The notes below the pieces were generated by a model, which was not told the origin of the DNA, did not search any database, and saw nothing but the letters and a program-made list of their open reading frames with translations. A stretch of DNA of 64,000 nt from an uncultured Roseibium sp. GTDB lineage: Bacteria > Pseudomonadota > Alphaproteobacteria > Rhizobiales > Stappiaceae. The DNA lies in assembly GCF_947499295.1 (NCBI RefSeq), contig NZ_CANMNP010000017.1, positions 1 through 64,000 on the forward strand. Reading direction: 5' to 3'. Made by a program: the position numbers and the translations under genes. Of this stretch, positions 8,247 through 16,758 are shown in pieces; positions within the stretch are counted from its first letter, which is position 1, and every line of letters begins with the position of its first letter.

Positions 8247-9428
8247 GTGTCGGAAATAACCATTACCCGTGCGGTGCGGATGCCGGACCCGTTCCGGATC
8301 GAGCGATTTTCCTCCAATCCGAAACTTGGGCCCCGTGTTCTGTTTTTCAGCGGAGGATCCGCTCTTAATGGCCTGTCTCAAAGGCTCAAGAAATACACCC
8401 ACAATTCCATTCACCTGGTGACGCCGTTTGACAGTGGAGGAAGTTCTCAGGGGCTCAGGGTGGCTTTCAATATGCCCGCGATAGGAGACTTGAGAAGCCG
8501 TTTGATGGCGCTGGCGGACGAGACCGTTCTCGGTCACCCGGAAGTGTTTCGGCTGTTCACGCATCGATATTCCAAATCGGCTCAAAGAGACGATCTGAAA
8601 GGCGAACTCGATGCCATGATTGCGGGCACACACCCGTTGGTAACAGCCATCGAACAACCGATGCGAACGCTCATACAAAACCAGCTTGGCATGTTCCGCG
8701 CGGCTTGCCCGCAAGGCTTTGATCTGCGCGGTGCCAGTATCGGCAACTTGATCCTTGCCGGCGGCTACCTGAACCAGAACCAGCAATTGGAGCCGATTAT
8801 CTTTCTCGTCTCCAAGCTTGTCGGTGTTCTGGGAACTGTGCGGGCAGTTTCTGATGACAATCTGCATTTGGGCGCTGAACTTGCCAATGGCCACGAGGTC
8901 ATCGGACAGCATTTGCTGACCGCCAAGGAACATCCGCCGCTCACATCACCGATCAAGGATCTTTTCCTCAACAAGACGCTGGCTGGACGGGACCCCGCCG
9001 TGACAGCGTTTCCGAAACGAAATCGGAAGCTGGTACAGACAGCGGATCTCATCTGCTACGCGCCCGGCAGCTTCTACACCAGTCTGATTGCAAACCTGTT
9101 GCCGGAAGGTGTCGGTCGGGCGGTTGCCGAACGGACCGTCCCCAAGGTCTATGTTCCAAGTCTCGGACTGGATCCGGAAACGGGAAACATGAACCTGTCC
9201 GACAAGGTACACACCTTGCTGAACTATCTGCACCGGGACGTTGGACCTGATTGTCCAACCCACAAACTGATCAACTTCGTTGTCGTCGATCAAACGATTT
9301 CCGACGACGAAACGCATGAAATCAGCGCTCGCGGGATCACGGTTTTGAAACTGGATCTCGTCAGCACTCAGTCCGCTCCCTATTATGATCCTGAACCGCT
9401 GTGTGAAGCCCTGGTCTCGTTGACCTGA
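8247..9428 (+). CDS. CofD-like protein of the GAK system
   Basis: A 393-residue member of the CofD/YvcK fold related to 2-phospho-L-lactate transferase, and closest, as I recall the family naming, to the CofD-related protein of the GAK system. The nucleotide-type glycine-rich start is LFFSGGSALNGLSQRL, followed by VTPFDSGGSSQGLR, which matches the DDGGSSG region of CofD/YvcK. Further conserved blocks are GASIGNLILAGGYL and the late CYAPGSFYTSLIANLLP, the phosphate-site region of the fold. The GTG at 8247 is preferred because AAAGGG lies six bases upstream; a TTG at 8241 is also in frame. Its usual partners, the ATP-grasp enzyme and HprK-related kinase, are in this window but 39 kb away. rbsD follows 33 bases downstream. 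Function is unknown. Confidence 0.8.
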   Translation: MSEITITRAVRMPDPFRIERFSSNPKLGPRVLFFSGGSALNGLSQRLKKYTHNSIHLVTPFDSGGSSQGLRVAFNMPAIGDLRSRLMALADETVLGHPEVFRLFTHRYSKSAQRDDLKGELDAMIAGTHPLVTAIEQPMRTLIQNQLGMFRAACPQGFDLRGASIGNLILAGGYLNQNQQLEPIIFLVSKLVGVLGTVRAVSDDNLHLGAELANGHEVIGQHLLTAKEHPPLTSPIKDLFLNKTLAGRDPAVTAFPKRNRKLVQTADLICYAPGSFYTSLIANLLPEGVGRAVAERTVPKVYVPSLGLDPETGNMNLSDKVHTLLNYLHRDVGPDCPTHKLINFVVVDQTISDDETHEISARGITVLKLDLVSTQSAPYYDPEPLCEALVSLT

Positions 9429-9461
9429 TCGGACAAAAAAGAAATCTGCTGGAAAAACAAC

Positions 9462-9872
9462 ATGAAACGTACACCGCTGCTAAACCGTCACTTAAGTCAG
9501 CTTGTTGCCTCGCTCGGGCATCTGGACGAGATCGTGGTTGCCGATGCCGGCTTGCCAGTGCCTGCCGGTGTAGAGGTTATTGACCTTGCTGTTACTCCGG
9601 GCATTCCAGGTTTCTTCGATGTTCTTGAGGCCTTGTCCCGCGAACTTATTATCGAGCAGGCAGTGTTTGCCGATGAAACATCGTCCGAGCTAGGCACGGA
9701 AATTGAGGTGAGGCTGGCGCACTGGGAGGCGGATACCGGCAAACCGATCGCGCAGTTGAAAATCTCCCACGAGGATCTGAAATTGAGATCCGCTAAGGCA
9801 CGGGCTGTTGTGAGAACAGGCGAGTGTACGCCTTATGCAAACGTCATTCTCGTTTCCGGGGTTCCGTTTTAA
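9462..9872 (+). CDS. rbsD: D-ribose pyranase RbsD/FucU family
   Basis: A 136-residue RbsD-family protein, which interconverts pyranose and furanose forms of ribose (or fucose anomers in the FucU branch). Conserved blocks are TPLLNRHLSQLVASLGHLDE with the active-site histidine, VVADAGLPVP, DLAVTPGIP, and the C-terminal RTGECTPYANVILVSGV with the conserved Tyr and Asn. It lies 33 bases after the CofD-like gene on the same strand and is probably co-transcribed with it. No ribose ABC transporter or kinase is adjacent, which is unusual for rbsD. Confidence 0.9.
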   Translation: MKRTPLLNRHLSQLVASLGHLDEIVVADAGLPVPAGVEVIDLAVTPGIPGFFDVLEALSRELIIEQAVFADETSSELGTEIEVRLAHWEADTGKPIAQLKISHEDLKLRSAKARAVVRTGECTPYANVILVSGVPF

Positions 9873-10227
9873 ACCAATTCCCGGATTGTTTTTTCGATCT
9901 TGCCGTTGTTGGCGTTTCAACACCGGCAGTTGTTGCTAGGGGTCGAACGGCTGTCTTTTTTTCCTCCTGCAGCCTGCAATCCCGTTTCCGGATGTCATTG
10001 TTTCGGAAATGGAGGCAGCTTCCACAAAACACATCGGCGCAAGGTTTTGTTGTAAAGACAGCACCTTCCCGCTATGCGAAAAAGATTCTGCGGAGCACCA
10101 AAACCGATTTTGTTGACTTACAAAATCGGTTTTGTAACACTTTTTGTTAAGAAAGGCGGAATTGAAGCCAGATCTTCGATTTGCGCTAAAAACAATCAGG
10201 ACATTCCAATGTCCAGCGGGAGGAAGC
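9873..10227. other. rbsD-lacI intergenic region
   Basis: This 355-base region carries no convincing gene. It contains the large AT-rich palindrome at 10099-10134 and the promoter of the LacI/ABC operon. No clear GC-rich terminator for rbsD was found. Confidence 0.6.
10099..10134. promoter_or_regulatory. Paired LacI-type operators in a perfect palindrome
   Basis: CAAAACCGATTTTGT (10099-10113) and ACAAAATCGGTTTTG (10120-10134) are perfect reverse complements separated by six bases. Each arm is itself a near-palindrome around a central CG (AAAACCGATTTT), the usual shape of a LacI-family operator. The two CG centres are 22 bp apart, about two helical turns, so two repressor dimers could bind the same face. 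It lies about 95 bases before the LacI start codon. A terminator reading was considered less likely. Confidence 0.6.
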
Positions 10228-11334
10228 ATGTCGCGGTTACGCGGTTCCGTCACAATTGATGATGTGGCACGCCATGTCGGCGTCGCCAAGGGAACTGTTT
10301 CGCGCGTTCTCAACAACTACACAGACATTTCCGACGAGACCCGCAAGCGCATTTTGAAGGCGGTCAAGGACCTTGGCTATCAACCTTCCGCAACCGCGAG
10401 AAACCTGAAGCGCGGTCGTCAGGATACGCTCGGGATTATCATCCCGGTCGGACATGGCAATGGTGCCGATCCATTCCTGTCTGAATTCATCGACGGCATC
10501 GCCCGCGCATTGGATGAGCTGGACCTGGACCTTCTTGTGACCACCGCGCATTCGCGCGAGCACATGATCGAGTCGCTCGAGCGGTTGATTGCACGCCGCA
10601 AGGTGGATGGTTTCATCGTCACGCGGACCGAAGTCAATGATCCACGTATTGCCTATCTGCAGGAGCGCAACTTTCCGTTCGTTGCCCACGGGCGCACGGC
10701 AAATCCGTCCGGATACGCCTGGTACGATATCGACAACGAGGCGGCGTTCGCCGAGGGCGTTCGTCATATCTACAGCCTCGGTCACGAACGCATCGGGCTG
10801 GTCGGCGGCACATTGGAACTGAATTTCGCGCGCCAGCGCAGAGAAGGATACCGTCAGGGACTGAAAGACCTGGGTGTCAAACATGATCCTGATCTCGAAA
10901 CCATTCAGACAGTCAGCGAAAAGGGCGGGATCCTAGGTGCAGAAGAATTGTTGGCGCTGGACCAGCCTCCAACAGCCTTGCTGTGCGCAACCGACGCTCT
11001 GGCCATAGGTGCCGTTCAATACTGTCGCAAGATCGGATTGAAAGCCGGTGCGGATGTCACGGTCATCGGCTATGACGGATTGCCCGTCGGCGAGTATCTC
11101 GACCCGCCACTCACAACCTTTTCCCAGAGTGCGCAGGAAGCGGGTGGCCGTGTCGCGCGGATGCTCACCGATATTCTGGACGGGAAGTCACCGACAAGTT
11201 TGCAGGAGCTGTCCAAGGCAGACCTGATCCGACGCGCCTCTGATGGTGCGCCGGCAAAGACACCGGCAGCGTTGGCGACAGCGCTCCGGGAACGGCTGAA
11301 AGACCAGCCATATTCTGGCAACAAGGGAGAATGA
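10228..11334 (+). CDS. LacI family transcriptional regulator
   Basis: A 368-residue repressor controlling the sugar operon it heads. The start is set at 10228, where GGGAGGA precedes the ATG and the helix-turn-helix begins within ten residues: VTIDDVARHVGVAKGTVSRVLNNYTDIS, then the hinge-region YQPSATARNLKRGR. The rest is a periplasmic-binding-protein-like sensor domain with LVGGTLELNFARQRREGYRQG and the C-terminal GYDGLPVGEYLDPPLTTF. Its stop overlaps the binding-protein start (ATGA). The likely operators are the twin sites at 10099-10134. The effector is presumably the imported sugar or a product of it. Confidence 0.93.
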   Translation: MSRLRGSVTIDDVARHVGVAKGTVSRVLNNYTDISDETRKRILKAVKDLGYQPSATARNLKRGRQDTLGIIIPVGHGNGADPFLSEFIDGIARALDELDLDLLVTTAHSREHMIESLERLIARRKVDGFIVTRTEVNDPRIAYLQERNFPFVAHGRTANPSGYAWYDIDNEAAFAEGVRHIYSLGHERIGLVGGTLELNFARQRREGYRQGLKDLGVKHDPDLETIQTVSEKGGILGAEELLALDQPPTALLCATDALAIGAVQYCRKIGLKAGADVTVIGYDGLPVGEYLDPPLTTFSQSAQEAGGRVARMLTDILDGKSPTSLQELSKADLIRRASDGAPAKTPAALATALRERLKDQPYSGNKGE

Positions 11335-12686
11335 GAATGTTTGGGAGGACTAAATTCCTGGCCTCGACCATCGCGGGTGTGCTCGCACTCGGGTTGACAA
11401 CGGCCCAGGCTGACACTCTGCGTTTCTGGACGACGGAAGAGCAGCCGGAAAGACTGGCCAAGCAGGAAGAGCTGGCGGCTGCCTTCAAGGAAAAAACGGG
11501 TATTGAAGTCGATGTCATTCCGGTTTCGGAATCCGAACTGGGTACCCGCGCAACAGCTGCCTTTGCTGCAGGCGATTTGCCGGACGTGATCTATCACACG
11601 CTGCAATATGCTCTTCCCTGGGCGGAAGCCGGTATTCTGGACACGGAAGCTGCCACCGAAGTGGTTGAAACGCTCGGTAAGGATACCTTTGCACCAGGCG
11701 CTGTTGCCATGGCAGCCGTCGATGGCGGGATCGCATCTGTTCCGGTCGATGGCTGGACCCAGATGGTGGTCTACCGCAAGGACCTCTTCGACGCGAATGG
11801 CCTTGCAGCTCCCGACAGCTACGAGAGCATTCTGGCAGCCGTTGAGAAGCTGCACAATCCGCCGGAAATGTTTGCGTTCGTTGCCGCGACCAAGATTGAT
11901 GAGAACTTCATGAGCCAGGTGCTGGAGCATGTGCTTCTGGCAAATGGCGTCAATCCGGTGAACAACGAAGGCTTCAAGCCGCTTGATGAGAAGAAGACCA
12001 TTGAAGCGCTTGATTTCTACAAGGCGATCGCGAAGGCCTCGCCCCCAGGCGATTTGTTCTGGAAGCAGTCGCGCGAACTGTATTTTGCCGGCAAAGCAGC
12101 GATGATCATCTGGTCTCCATTCATCCTGGATGAACTGGCCGGTCTTCGCGACAGCGCGCCGCCGACCATCACCGATGACCCGACCTCCAGTGAGTTGGCA
12201 TCGAAGACCGGTATCGTGACCACGTTGAGCGGTCCGTCCAATCCGGACGGCGCAGCGTGGGGCGATGTCCGCTACTTCGGCATCACCAACGATGCCGACA
12301 CGGAAGCTGCGATGCAGTTCATCGAGTTCTCCATGGACGATGGCTACATGTCGACACTGTCGATTGCACCGGAAGGCAAGTTCCCGGTTCGCCGCGGTAA
12401 CAAGGACAACGCAACGGCTTTCGTCGATGGCTGGTCCAAATTGCCTGTTGGTGTCGATCGCAAGGCGCCCCTGACCGATCTGTATGACGCAGAAACAATC
12501 CAAACAATCGTCTCGGGTCTGGACACCGCCAGCCGTTGGGGTGTCACGGAAGGCCAGCTGTCGCTTGCATCCAAGATCATCAACAGCCAGGTGATCAACC
12601 GTCTGGTGCGCGAGTATATCGACGATGAGCGCGACGCGGCCGCAACGGTTGCCAAACTCAATGAAGAACTGGCGAAAGTCCAGTAA
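11331..12686 (+). CDS. Sugar ABC transporter substrate-binding protein
   Basis: A 451-residue family-1 extracellular solute-binding protein (MalE type). The N-terminus has a clear signal peptide (basic start, hydrophobic core about residues 11-22, likely cleavage after TTAQA). The mature part begins DTLRFWTTEEQPERLAKQEEL, the usual first strand and helix of the class, and contains the FAAGDLPDVIYH block. A second ATG at 11337 is an alternative start. It directly follows the LacI gene with a 4-base overlap. It binds the sugar in the periplasm and delivers it to the two permeases downstream. The specific sugar is not readable; the glycosidase in the operon suggests a disaccharide or glycosyl-compatible solute. 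Confidence 0.92.
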   Translation: MRMFGRTKFLASTIAGVLALGLTTAQADTLRFWTTEEQPERLAKQEELAAAFKEKTGIEVDVIPVSESELGTRATAAFAAGDLPDVIYHTLQYALPWAEAGILDTEAATEVVETLGKDTFAPGAVAMAAVDGGIASVPVDGWTQMVVYRKDLFDANGLAAPDSYESILAAVEKLHNPPEMFAFVAATKIDENFMSQVLEHVLLANGVNPVNNEGFKPLDEKKTIEALDFYKAIAKASPPGDLFWKQSRELYFAGKAAMIIWSPFILDELAGLRDSAPPTITDDPTSSELASKTGIVTTLSGPSNPDGAAWGDVRYFGITNDADTEAAMQFIEFSMDDGYMSTLSIAPEGKFPVRRGNKDNATAFVDGWSKLPVGVDRKAPLTDLYDAETIQTIVSGLDTASRWGVTEGQLSLASKIINSQVINRLVREYIDDERDAAATVAKLNEELAKVQ

Positions 12687-12693
12687 CTGAACA

Positions 12694-12844
12694 CCCGCCA
12701 CGCCTGGTGGCGGGGCCCCATCGACAACCGCATGGGACCGGACATTGCCGTCCTGGATTGCCCGGTCCACCTCCCACCTCCCGCACGACTGTGTGCGGGA
12801 GGGCCGGAGGAGATCTGCCCGGACGCCTGCGTCCTGCGGGACGC
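12694..12844 (+). other. Hairpin cluster between binding-protein and permease genes
   Basis: The 186-base gap holds three strong inverted repeats: CCCGCCAC/GTGGCGGG (12694-12701 with 12707-12714), CTCCCGCAC/GTGCGGGAG (12778-12786 with 12793-12801) and GCGTCC/GGACGC (12829-12834 with 12839-12844). None is followed by a T-run, so full termination is unlikely. Such hairpins after binding-protein genes commonly protect the upstream mRNA from 3' decay or attenuate transcription. Confidence 0.6.
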
Positions 12845-12872
12845 ACGCATAGCCGAAAGCTGAGCTGGAACG

Positions 12873-14177
12873 ATGAGCGCAACTGACCAACAGTCTGTTT
12901 CTTCAGGTCCCCCAAAAGTGATCGGACCCATGCAGCGCCGCGAAATGTGGCTGGCCTATCTGATGTTGGCACCGACTTTTGCCATCATCCTGATGATTGT
13001 TGCCGGTCCTCTTCTGGCCAATTTCTGGATAAGTGTGAAACCTGTCCAGCTTGCCGATCTGAGGCCCCCGACCGTCCTCGTCAACGAGCGTGTCCGCGGT
13101 CGCCCCGCGGCAGACGGTGACGAAGCAACGCTGGAATACAGGCTCCGGAATTCGTCCCGGACCGAGGAAATCCGGAATGTTGTCGTGAAGGATCAGGTGC
13201 CGGCCGGGTTCAATGTCGCTGTCGTGCCGGATGTTTGCGCACTCGATGGGCGTGCTTTGACTTGCACCATTGGCACGGTTGAACCTGGCTGGAGCGAACG
13301 GCTTCGCCTAGAGGGAACGGTCACCGAGGCTTTCCTGTCAGCCAATCGTCCGGAGCGTGCGAGCGAGCCTGAAGTATCCGGTGACGCCAACAACGTGCTC
13401 ACCAATTTCGATTTCACGTTCGAAAACTTCCAAAGAATTTTCAGCGCCGATGAATTCTGGTCGGTTCTCCGGGTGACGTTCTACTACACGATTTTCGGCA
13501 CTGGCGGTGCGCTTGTGCTTGGTCTCTTCGCAGCACAATTGCTCAATACGGTGTTTGTCGGGCGCGGTTTCATGCGCGGCCTGTTTCTCTTTCCGTATGT
13601 TTCACCAGTGATCGCCGTTGCCTTTACATGGGTGGTGCTGTTCGACCCATTCTCGGGGACCGTCAACGCGCTTCTAACGAAGATGGGCGTTGTCTCCGAC
13701 CCGATCAATTTCTTCGGCCAGCGCGCGATCGAATACTCGATATTCGGCATCCAGATGGAGTTCCCGCTGGCTCTGACAACCGTGATCGCATTCGAGGCCT
13801 GGCGGTATTTTCCACTGTCGTTCCTGTTCATTCTTGCGCGCATGCAGTCGATCAATACGGACATGTATGAAGCCGCCGAGATGGATGGCGCCACACCACT
13901 GCAGCAGTTCTGGTACCTTTCTTTGCCGCAACTGATGGGCATTTTGTCCGTCCTGTTCCTGCTGCGTTTCATTTGGACGTTCAACAAGTTCGACGACATT
14001 TTCCTGCTGACCGGCGGCAACGCGGGTACGCGGACTTTGACGGTCGATGTCTATGAACAAGGTTTCGCGCTCTCCAATCTCGGGGCAGGTGCTGCCGTTG
14101 CGGTGGTCGTCTTTGTGGTGCTTGTCACCTTTGCCACCTTGTTCATCCGCTTCTCACCGAAGGAGGAAGGCCTATGA
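12873..14177 (+). CDS. Sugar ABC permease with inserted DUF11-like domain
   Basis: A 434-residue MalF-type inner-membrane permease, much longer than the usual 290-310. Residues 26-52 form the first membrane helix. Residues about 60-175 are an extra periplasmic domain whose pattern (EATLEYRLRNSS, NVVVKDQVPAGFNV, LTCTIGTVEPG) closely follows the DUF11/conserved-repeat beta-sandwich; C122 and C131 could form a disulphide. From FDFTFENFQRIF (about 179) onward it is a normal permease with five more helices and the EAAEMDGATPLQQFWYLSLPQL coupling loop contacting the ATPase. The insertion sits where E. coli MalF has its P2 loop, which contacts the binding protein, so a docking role is plausible. It overlaps the next permease by four bases. 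Confidence 0.9.
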   Translation: MSATDQQSVSSGPPKVIGPMQRREMWLAYLMLAPTFAIILMIVAGPLLANFWISVKPVQLADLRPPTVLVNERVRGRPAADGDEATLEYRLRNSSRTEEIRNVVVKDQVPAGFNVAVVPDVCALDGRALTCTIGTVEPGWSERLRLEGTVTEAFLSANRPERASEPEVSGDANNVLTNFDFTFENFQRIFSADEFWSVLRVTFYYTIFGTGGALVLGLFAAQLLNTVFVGRGFMRGLFLFPYVSPVIAVAFTWVVLFDPFSGTVNALLTKMGVVSDPINFFGQRAIEYSIFGIQMEFPLALTTVIAFEAWRYFPLSFLFILARMQSINTDMYEAAEMDGATPLQQFWYLSLPQLMGILSVLFLLRFIWTFNKFDDIFLLTGGNAGTRTLTVDVYEQGFALSNLGAGAAVAVVVFVVLVTFATLFIRFSPKEEGL

Positions 14178-15406
14178 GACCGGGAAGTGTATTGCTCACG
14201 GCCATTACAGGCCTGATCTGGGGCGTGACCGCAATGGTGGTGATCGGTGTGACACTGACGCTGATCACCGGCGAAGTGGCTCTGCCACAGGCAACCGCCG
14301 CTGCTGTTGCCGGGTCGTTGAGTTCACTCATCTTTGTGTGGCGGCAGTCTTCAACGGCAGCTGGTGGTCTTCCGGCCTGGGCGCTGTCCGCTTCGGTTCT
14401 CTTTCTTGTGCTGATGGCTGCGACTTTTGCGGCGCCCTTCGGGCTTCCGCTCAACAAGGAGCCCGTGTGGCAGGGTCTTGCACTGATCGCCTTCATCTTT
14501 GGTGTCACCAGTGCCAACCATTTGTCGCTCTCCGGCGCATCCCTCGGTGCGATGACCCGCTACGAGCGTGAGGTTGTCTACATATGCATCGCCAAGGGTA
14601 TCGGCTTCGTGCTATTCACCATCGTCGTCGCTCTGCCGTTTTATGTGATGGTGATGACGTCTCTGAAAAGTCAGCAGACCTTGCTCGCCAATCCGCTCGA
14701 TCTGTCCATCGACTTTTCGCAAGGTCTTTACGGTCTGTTCCGCTCCTATGTGGAACTGTTCACAGAGTTCAACTTTGGCCGTTACTTGCTGGTGTCGACC
14801 TTCGTGTCGATTGCGACGGTGGTTCTGACCCTCGCTTTCTCCGTGCCTGGGGCGTATGCGGTCTCAAGGCTCCGGTTCCCGGGCCAGGCATTCCTCGCGC
14901 GATCCGTGCTGCTCATATACATGGTCCCGGCGATCGTTCTCGTGATCCCGCTCTATGCAGTCTTTTCGCAGCTTGGTCTTCGCAACACGTTGACCGGACT
15001 TCTGATCGTCTATCCGGCAACAACCATCCCGGTCGCACTATATATGCTGCAGGGTTACTTTCGCGGGTTGCCGTCCGAACTTGAAGAAGCCGGTCTCATG
15101 GATGGTCTTTCGCGGATTGGCGTGATCCTGAAAATCACCCTGCCGCTTTCATTGCCGGCGTTGGCGTCCGTGTCGCTCTACGTCTTCATGATTGCCTGGA
15201 ATGAATTCCTCTTTGCATTCATGTTCCTGGATGATCCGGACATCTTCACCCTGTCTCGTGGGGTGGTCTCTCTGAATTCGTCAGAGGTGCCACGCCAACA
15301 CCTGATGGCGGGCGCTGTTATCGCGACCGTGCCGGTTCTGTTTATCTTCCTCTGGTTCGAACGCTTCCTCGTGCAGGGCCTTACGGCCGGCAGTGTGAAG
15401 GGTTAG
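14174..15406 (+). CDS. Sugar ABC permease with N-terminal membrane extension
   Basis: A 410-residue MalG-type permease. The C-terminal 275 or so residues are canonical: a first helix at about 137-158, PGAYAVSRLRFPG, and the coupling loop ELEEAGLMDGLSRIGVILKITLPL. The first 130 residues are extra and appear to form four additional membrane helices (around 8-32, 38-56, 68-90, 96-114), giving about ten in all. The start is in a 4-base overlap with the preceding permease. Function of the extension is unknown; it may stabilise pairing with the unusual partner permease. Confidence 0.9.
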   Translation: MRPGSVLLTAITGLIWGVTAMVVIGVTLTLITGEVALPQATAAAVAGSLSSLIFVWRQSSTAAGGLPAWALSASVLFLVLMAATFAAPFGLPLNKEPVWQGLALIAFIFGVTSANHLSLSGASLGAMTRYEREVVYICIAKGIGFVLFTIVVALPFYVMVMTSLKSQQTLLANPLDLSIDFSQGLYGLFRSYVELFTEFNFGRYLLVSTFVSIATVVLTLAFSVPGAYAVSRLRFPGQAFLARSVLLIYMVPAIVLVIPLYAVFSQLGLRNTLTGLLIVYPATTIPVALYMLQGYFRGLPSELEEAGLMDGLSRIGVILKITLPLSLPALASVSLYVFMIAWNEFLFAFMFLDDPDIFTLSRGVVSLNSSEVPRQHLMAGAVIATVPVLFIFLWFERFLVQGLTAGSVKG

Positions 15407-15450
15407 TGGAATATTCAAAAGGGCTCGTGAGAGGCCCATAGGAGTTACCT

Positions 15451-16740
15451 GTGTCAAACGCAGATCTAGACAAAGCTGCCCGGACTATCCTGATTGAGAA
15501 TGATCAGGGCGGTTATACAATCCCGACCAAGGGGCTCTACCCCTATCAATGGAACTGGGACTCCGTCTTTGTTGCGCTGGGCTTTGCCACTTTCGATCAA
15601 AGCCGCGCTTGGCGCGAAATCGAAATGCTGTTCGAGGGACAATGGCGTGACGGCATGGTTCCGCACATCCTGTTCCGAAAGGACGATCCGAGTTACTTCC
15701 CCGGTCCATCTGTCTGGGGAACCGACGGCGGACCGATCCCGAGTTCCGGGCACTCTCAGCCGCCGGTCGCCGCGACCGTGATCAAAGATCTGGTTGATGC
15801 GGATGGCTCAGGCAAGGCTCTCGAACGGGCAGCAAAGCTGATGCCGCAACTGATGAACTGGCATCGCTGGTATCTTGCTTATCGGGATCCCAAGAACCTC
15901 GGCGTTCTCGCGGTCATCCATCCCTGGGAGTCGGGCCGTGACAACCTGCCGGATTGGGACGAAGCGTTGCGTGCGGTCGAGGTCAAGGATATTGGACCTT
16001 ACGAGCGCAAGGACACATCCCACGTGGATCCGGCGATGCGTCCGCACAAGGAAGACTATGATCGCTACCTGAGCATCATGGCGGCCTGCCGGAATGTGGG
16101 ATGGGACCCTCAGAAAGTTGCCGAAACCTGTCCCTTCTTTGTGGCAGATCCCGGCGTGACCTTTATTTTCCTGCGTGCCAACCGTGATCTCCTGATCCTG
16201 GCGGAAAGACTCGGTTTGGATGCCGACGCTGAAGAGATCCGGGGCTGGATTCTCAAGATGGAAGCTGGAGCCAAAACGCTCTGGAACGAAGAACTGAAGG
16301 CTCATGTGGCCCTCAACGAACGAACCGGACGGCAAACCGACGGCATTTCCAGTGCGTCCTTCCTTGCTCCGTACGCGGGCCTTGCGGATCAAGCGACGTT
16401 GACGTCGCTTCAGGGCCATTTCGATCGTATCGCCTCGAAAGTCCGCTATCTGATGCCATCCTACGATCCCGACCACAGGACCTATGAGCCGTTGCGATAT
16501 TGGCGCGGCCCGGTCTGGGCCATGATCAACTACATGATCGCAAGAGGGTTTGCGGAGGCAGGTGACAGTGAGCGCGCCGGCAGGTTGCGTCAGGACACTG
16601 CCGACCTGATCGCGACAGGCGGTTTTGCCGAGTATTTCAGCCCGGAAAACGGTGCCGGTGCCGGAGGAGGGACCTTCTCATGGACGGCGGCCATCTGGCT
16701 TACCTGGGCGTCGCCCTCACACCAAAAACAGGCAGCTTAA
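15451..16740 (+). CDS. Intracellular glycosidase, GH63/MGH1-like
   Basis: A 429-residue (alpha/alpha)6-barrel glycoside hydrolase without signal peptide, so it acts in the cytoplasm on imported sugar. The N-terminal block YPYQWNWDSVFVALGF and the later YEPLRYWRGPVWAMINYMIARG resemble GH63/GH37-type enzymes, including mannosylglycerate or glucosylglycerate hydrolases (MGH1-like) and trehalases. It starts at GTG after GGAG and lies within the ABC operon. The likely substrate is therefore the transporter's cargo: a glycosylated compatible solute or small alpha-glycoside. Choosing between glycosylglycerate and a disaccharide is not possible from sequence alone. Confidence 0.8.
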   Translation: MSNADLDKAARTILIENDQGGYTIPTKGLYPYQWNWDSVFVALGFATFDQSRAWREIEMLFEGQWRDGMVPHILFRKDDPSYFPGPSVWGTDGGPIPSSGHSQPPVAATVIKDLVDADGSGKALERAAKLMPQLMNWHRWYLAYRDPKNLGVLAVIHPWESGRDNLPDWDEALRAVEVKDIGPYERKDTSHVDPAMRPHKEDYDRYLSIMAACRNVGWDPQKVAETCPFFVADPGVTFIFLRANRDLLILAERLGLDADAEEIRGWILKMEAGAKTLWNEELKAHVALNERTGRQTDGISSASFLAPYAGLADQATLTSLQGHFDRIASKVRYLMPSYDPDHRTYEPLRYWRGPVWAMINYMIARGFAEAGDSERAGRLRQDTADLIATGGFAEYFSPENGAGAGGGTFSWTAAIWLTWASPSHQKQAA

Positions 16741-16758
16741 CGAGCGGGGTTTAATGTC

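Noticed and set aside
8023..8259. 78-codon plus-strand frame before the CofD-like gene
   Set aside because: No ribosome site, unlikely composition, and it overlaps the start of the CofD-like gene.
10099..10140. AT-rich stem followed by several Ts as an rbsD terminator
   Set aside because: It lies more than 220 bases past rbsD, is only AT-rich, and its arms have CG-centred operator symmetry, so I prefer the LacI operator reading.
11070..12890. Very long minus-strand open frame of 606 codons
   Set aside because: It is antisense to the lacI end and the binding-protein gene, both clearly coding. The length comes from codon bias on the opposite strand.
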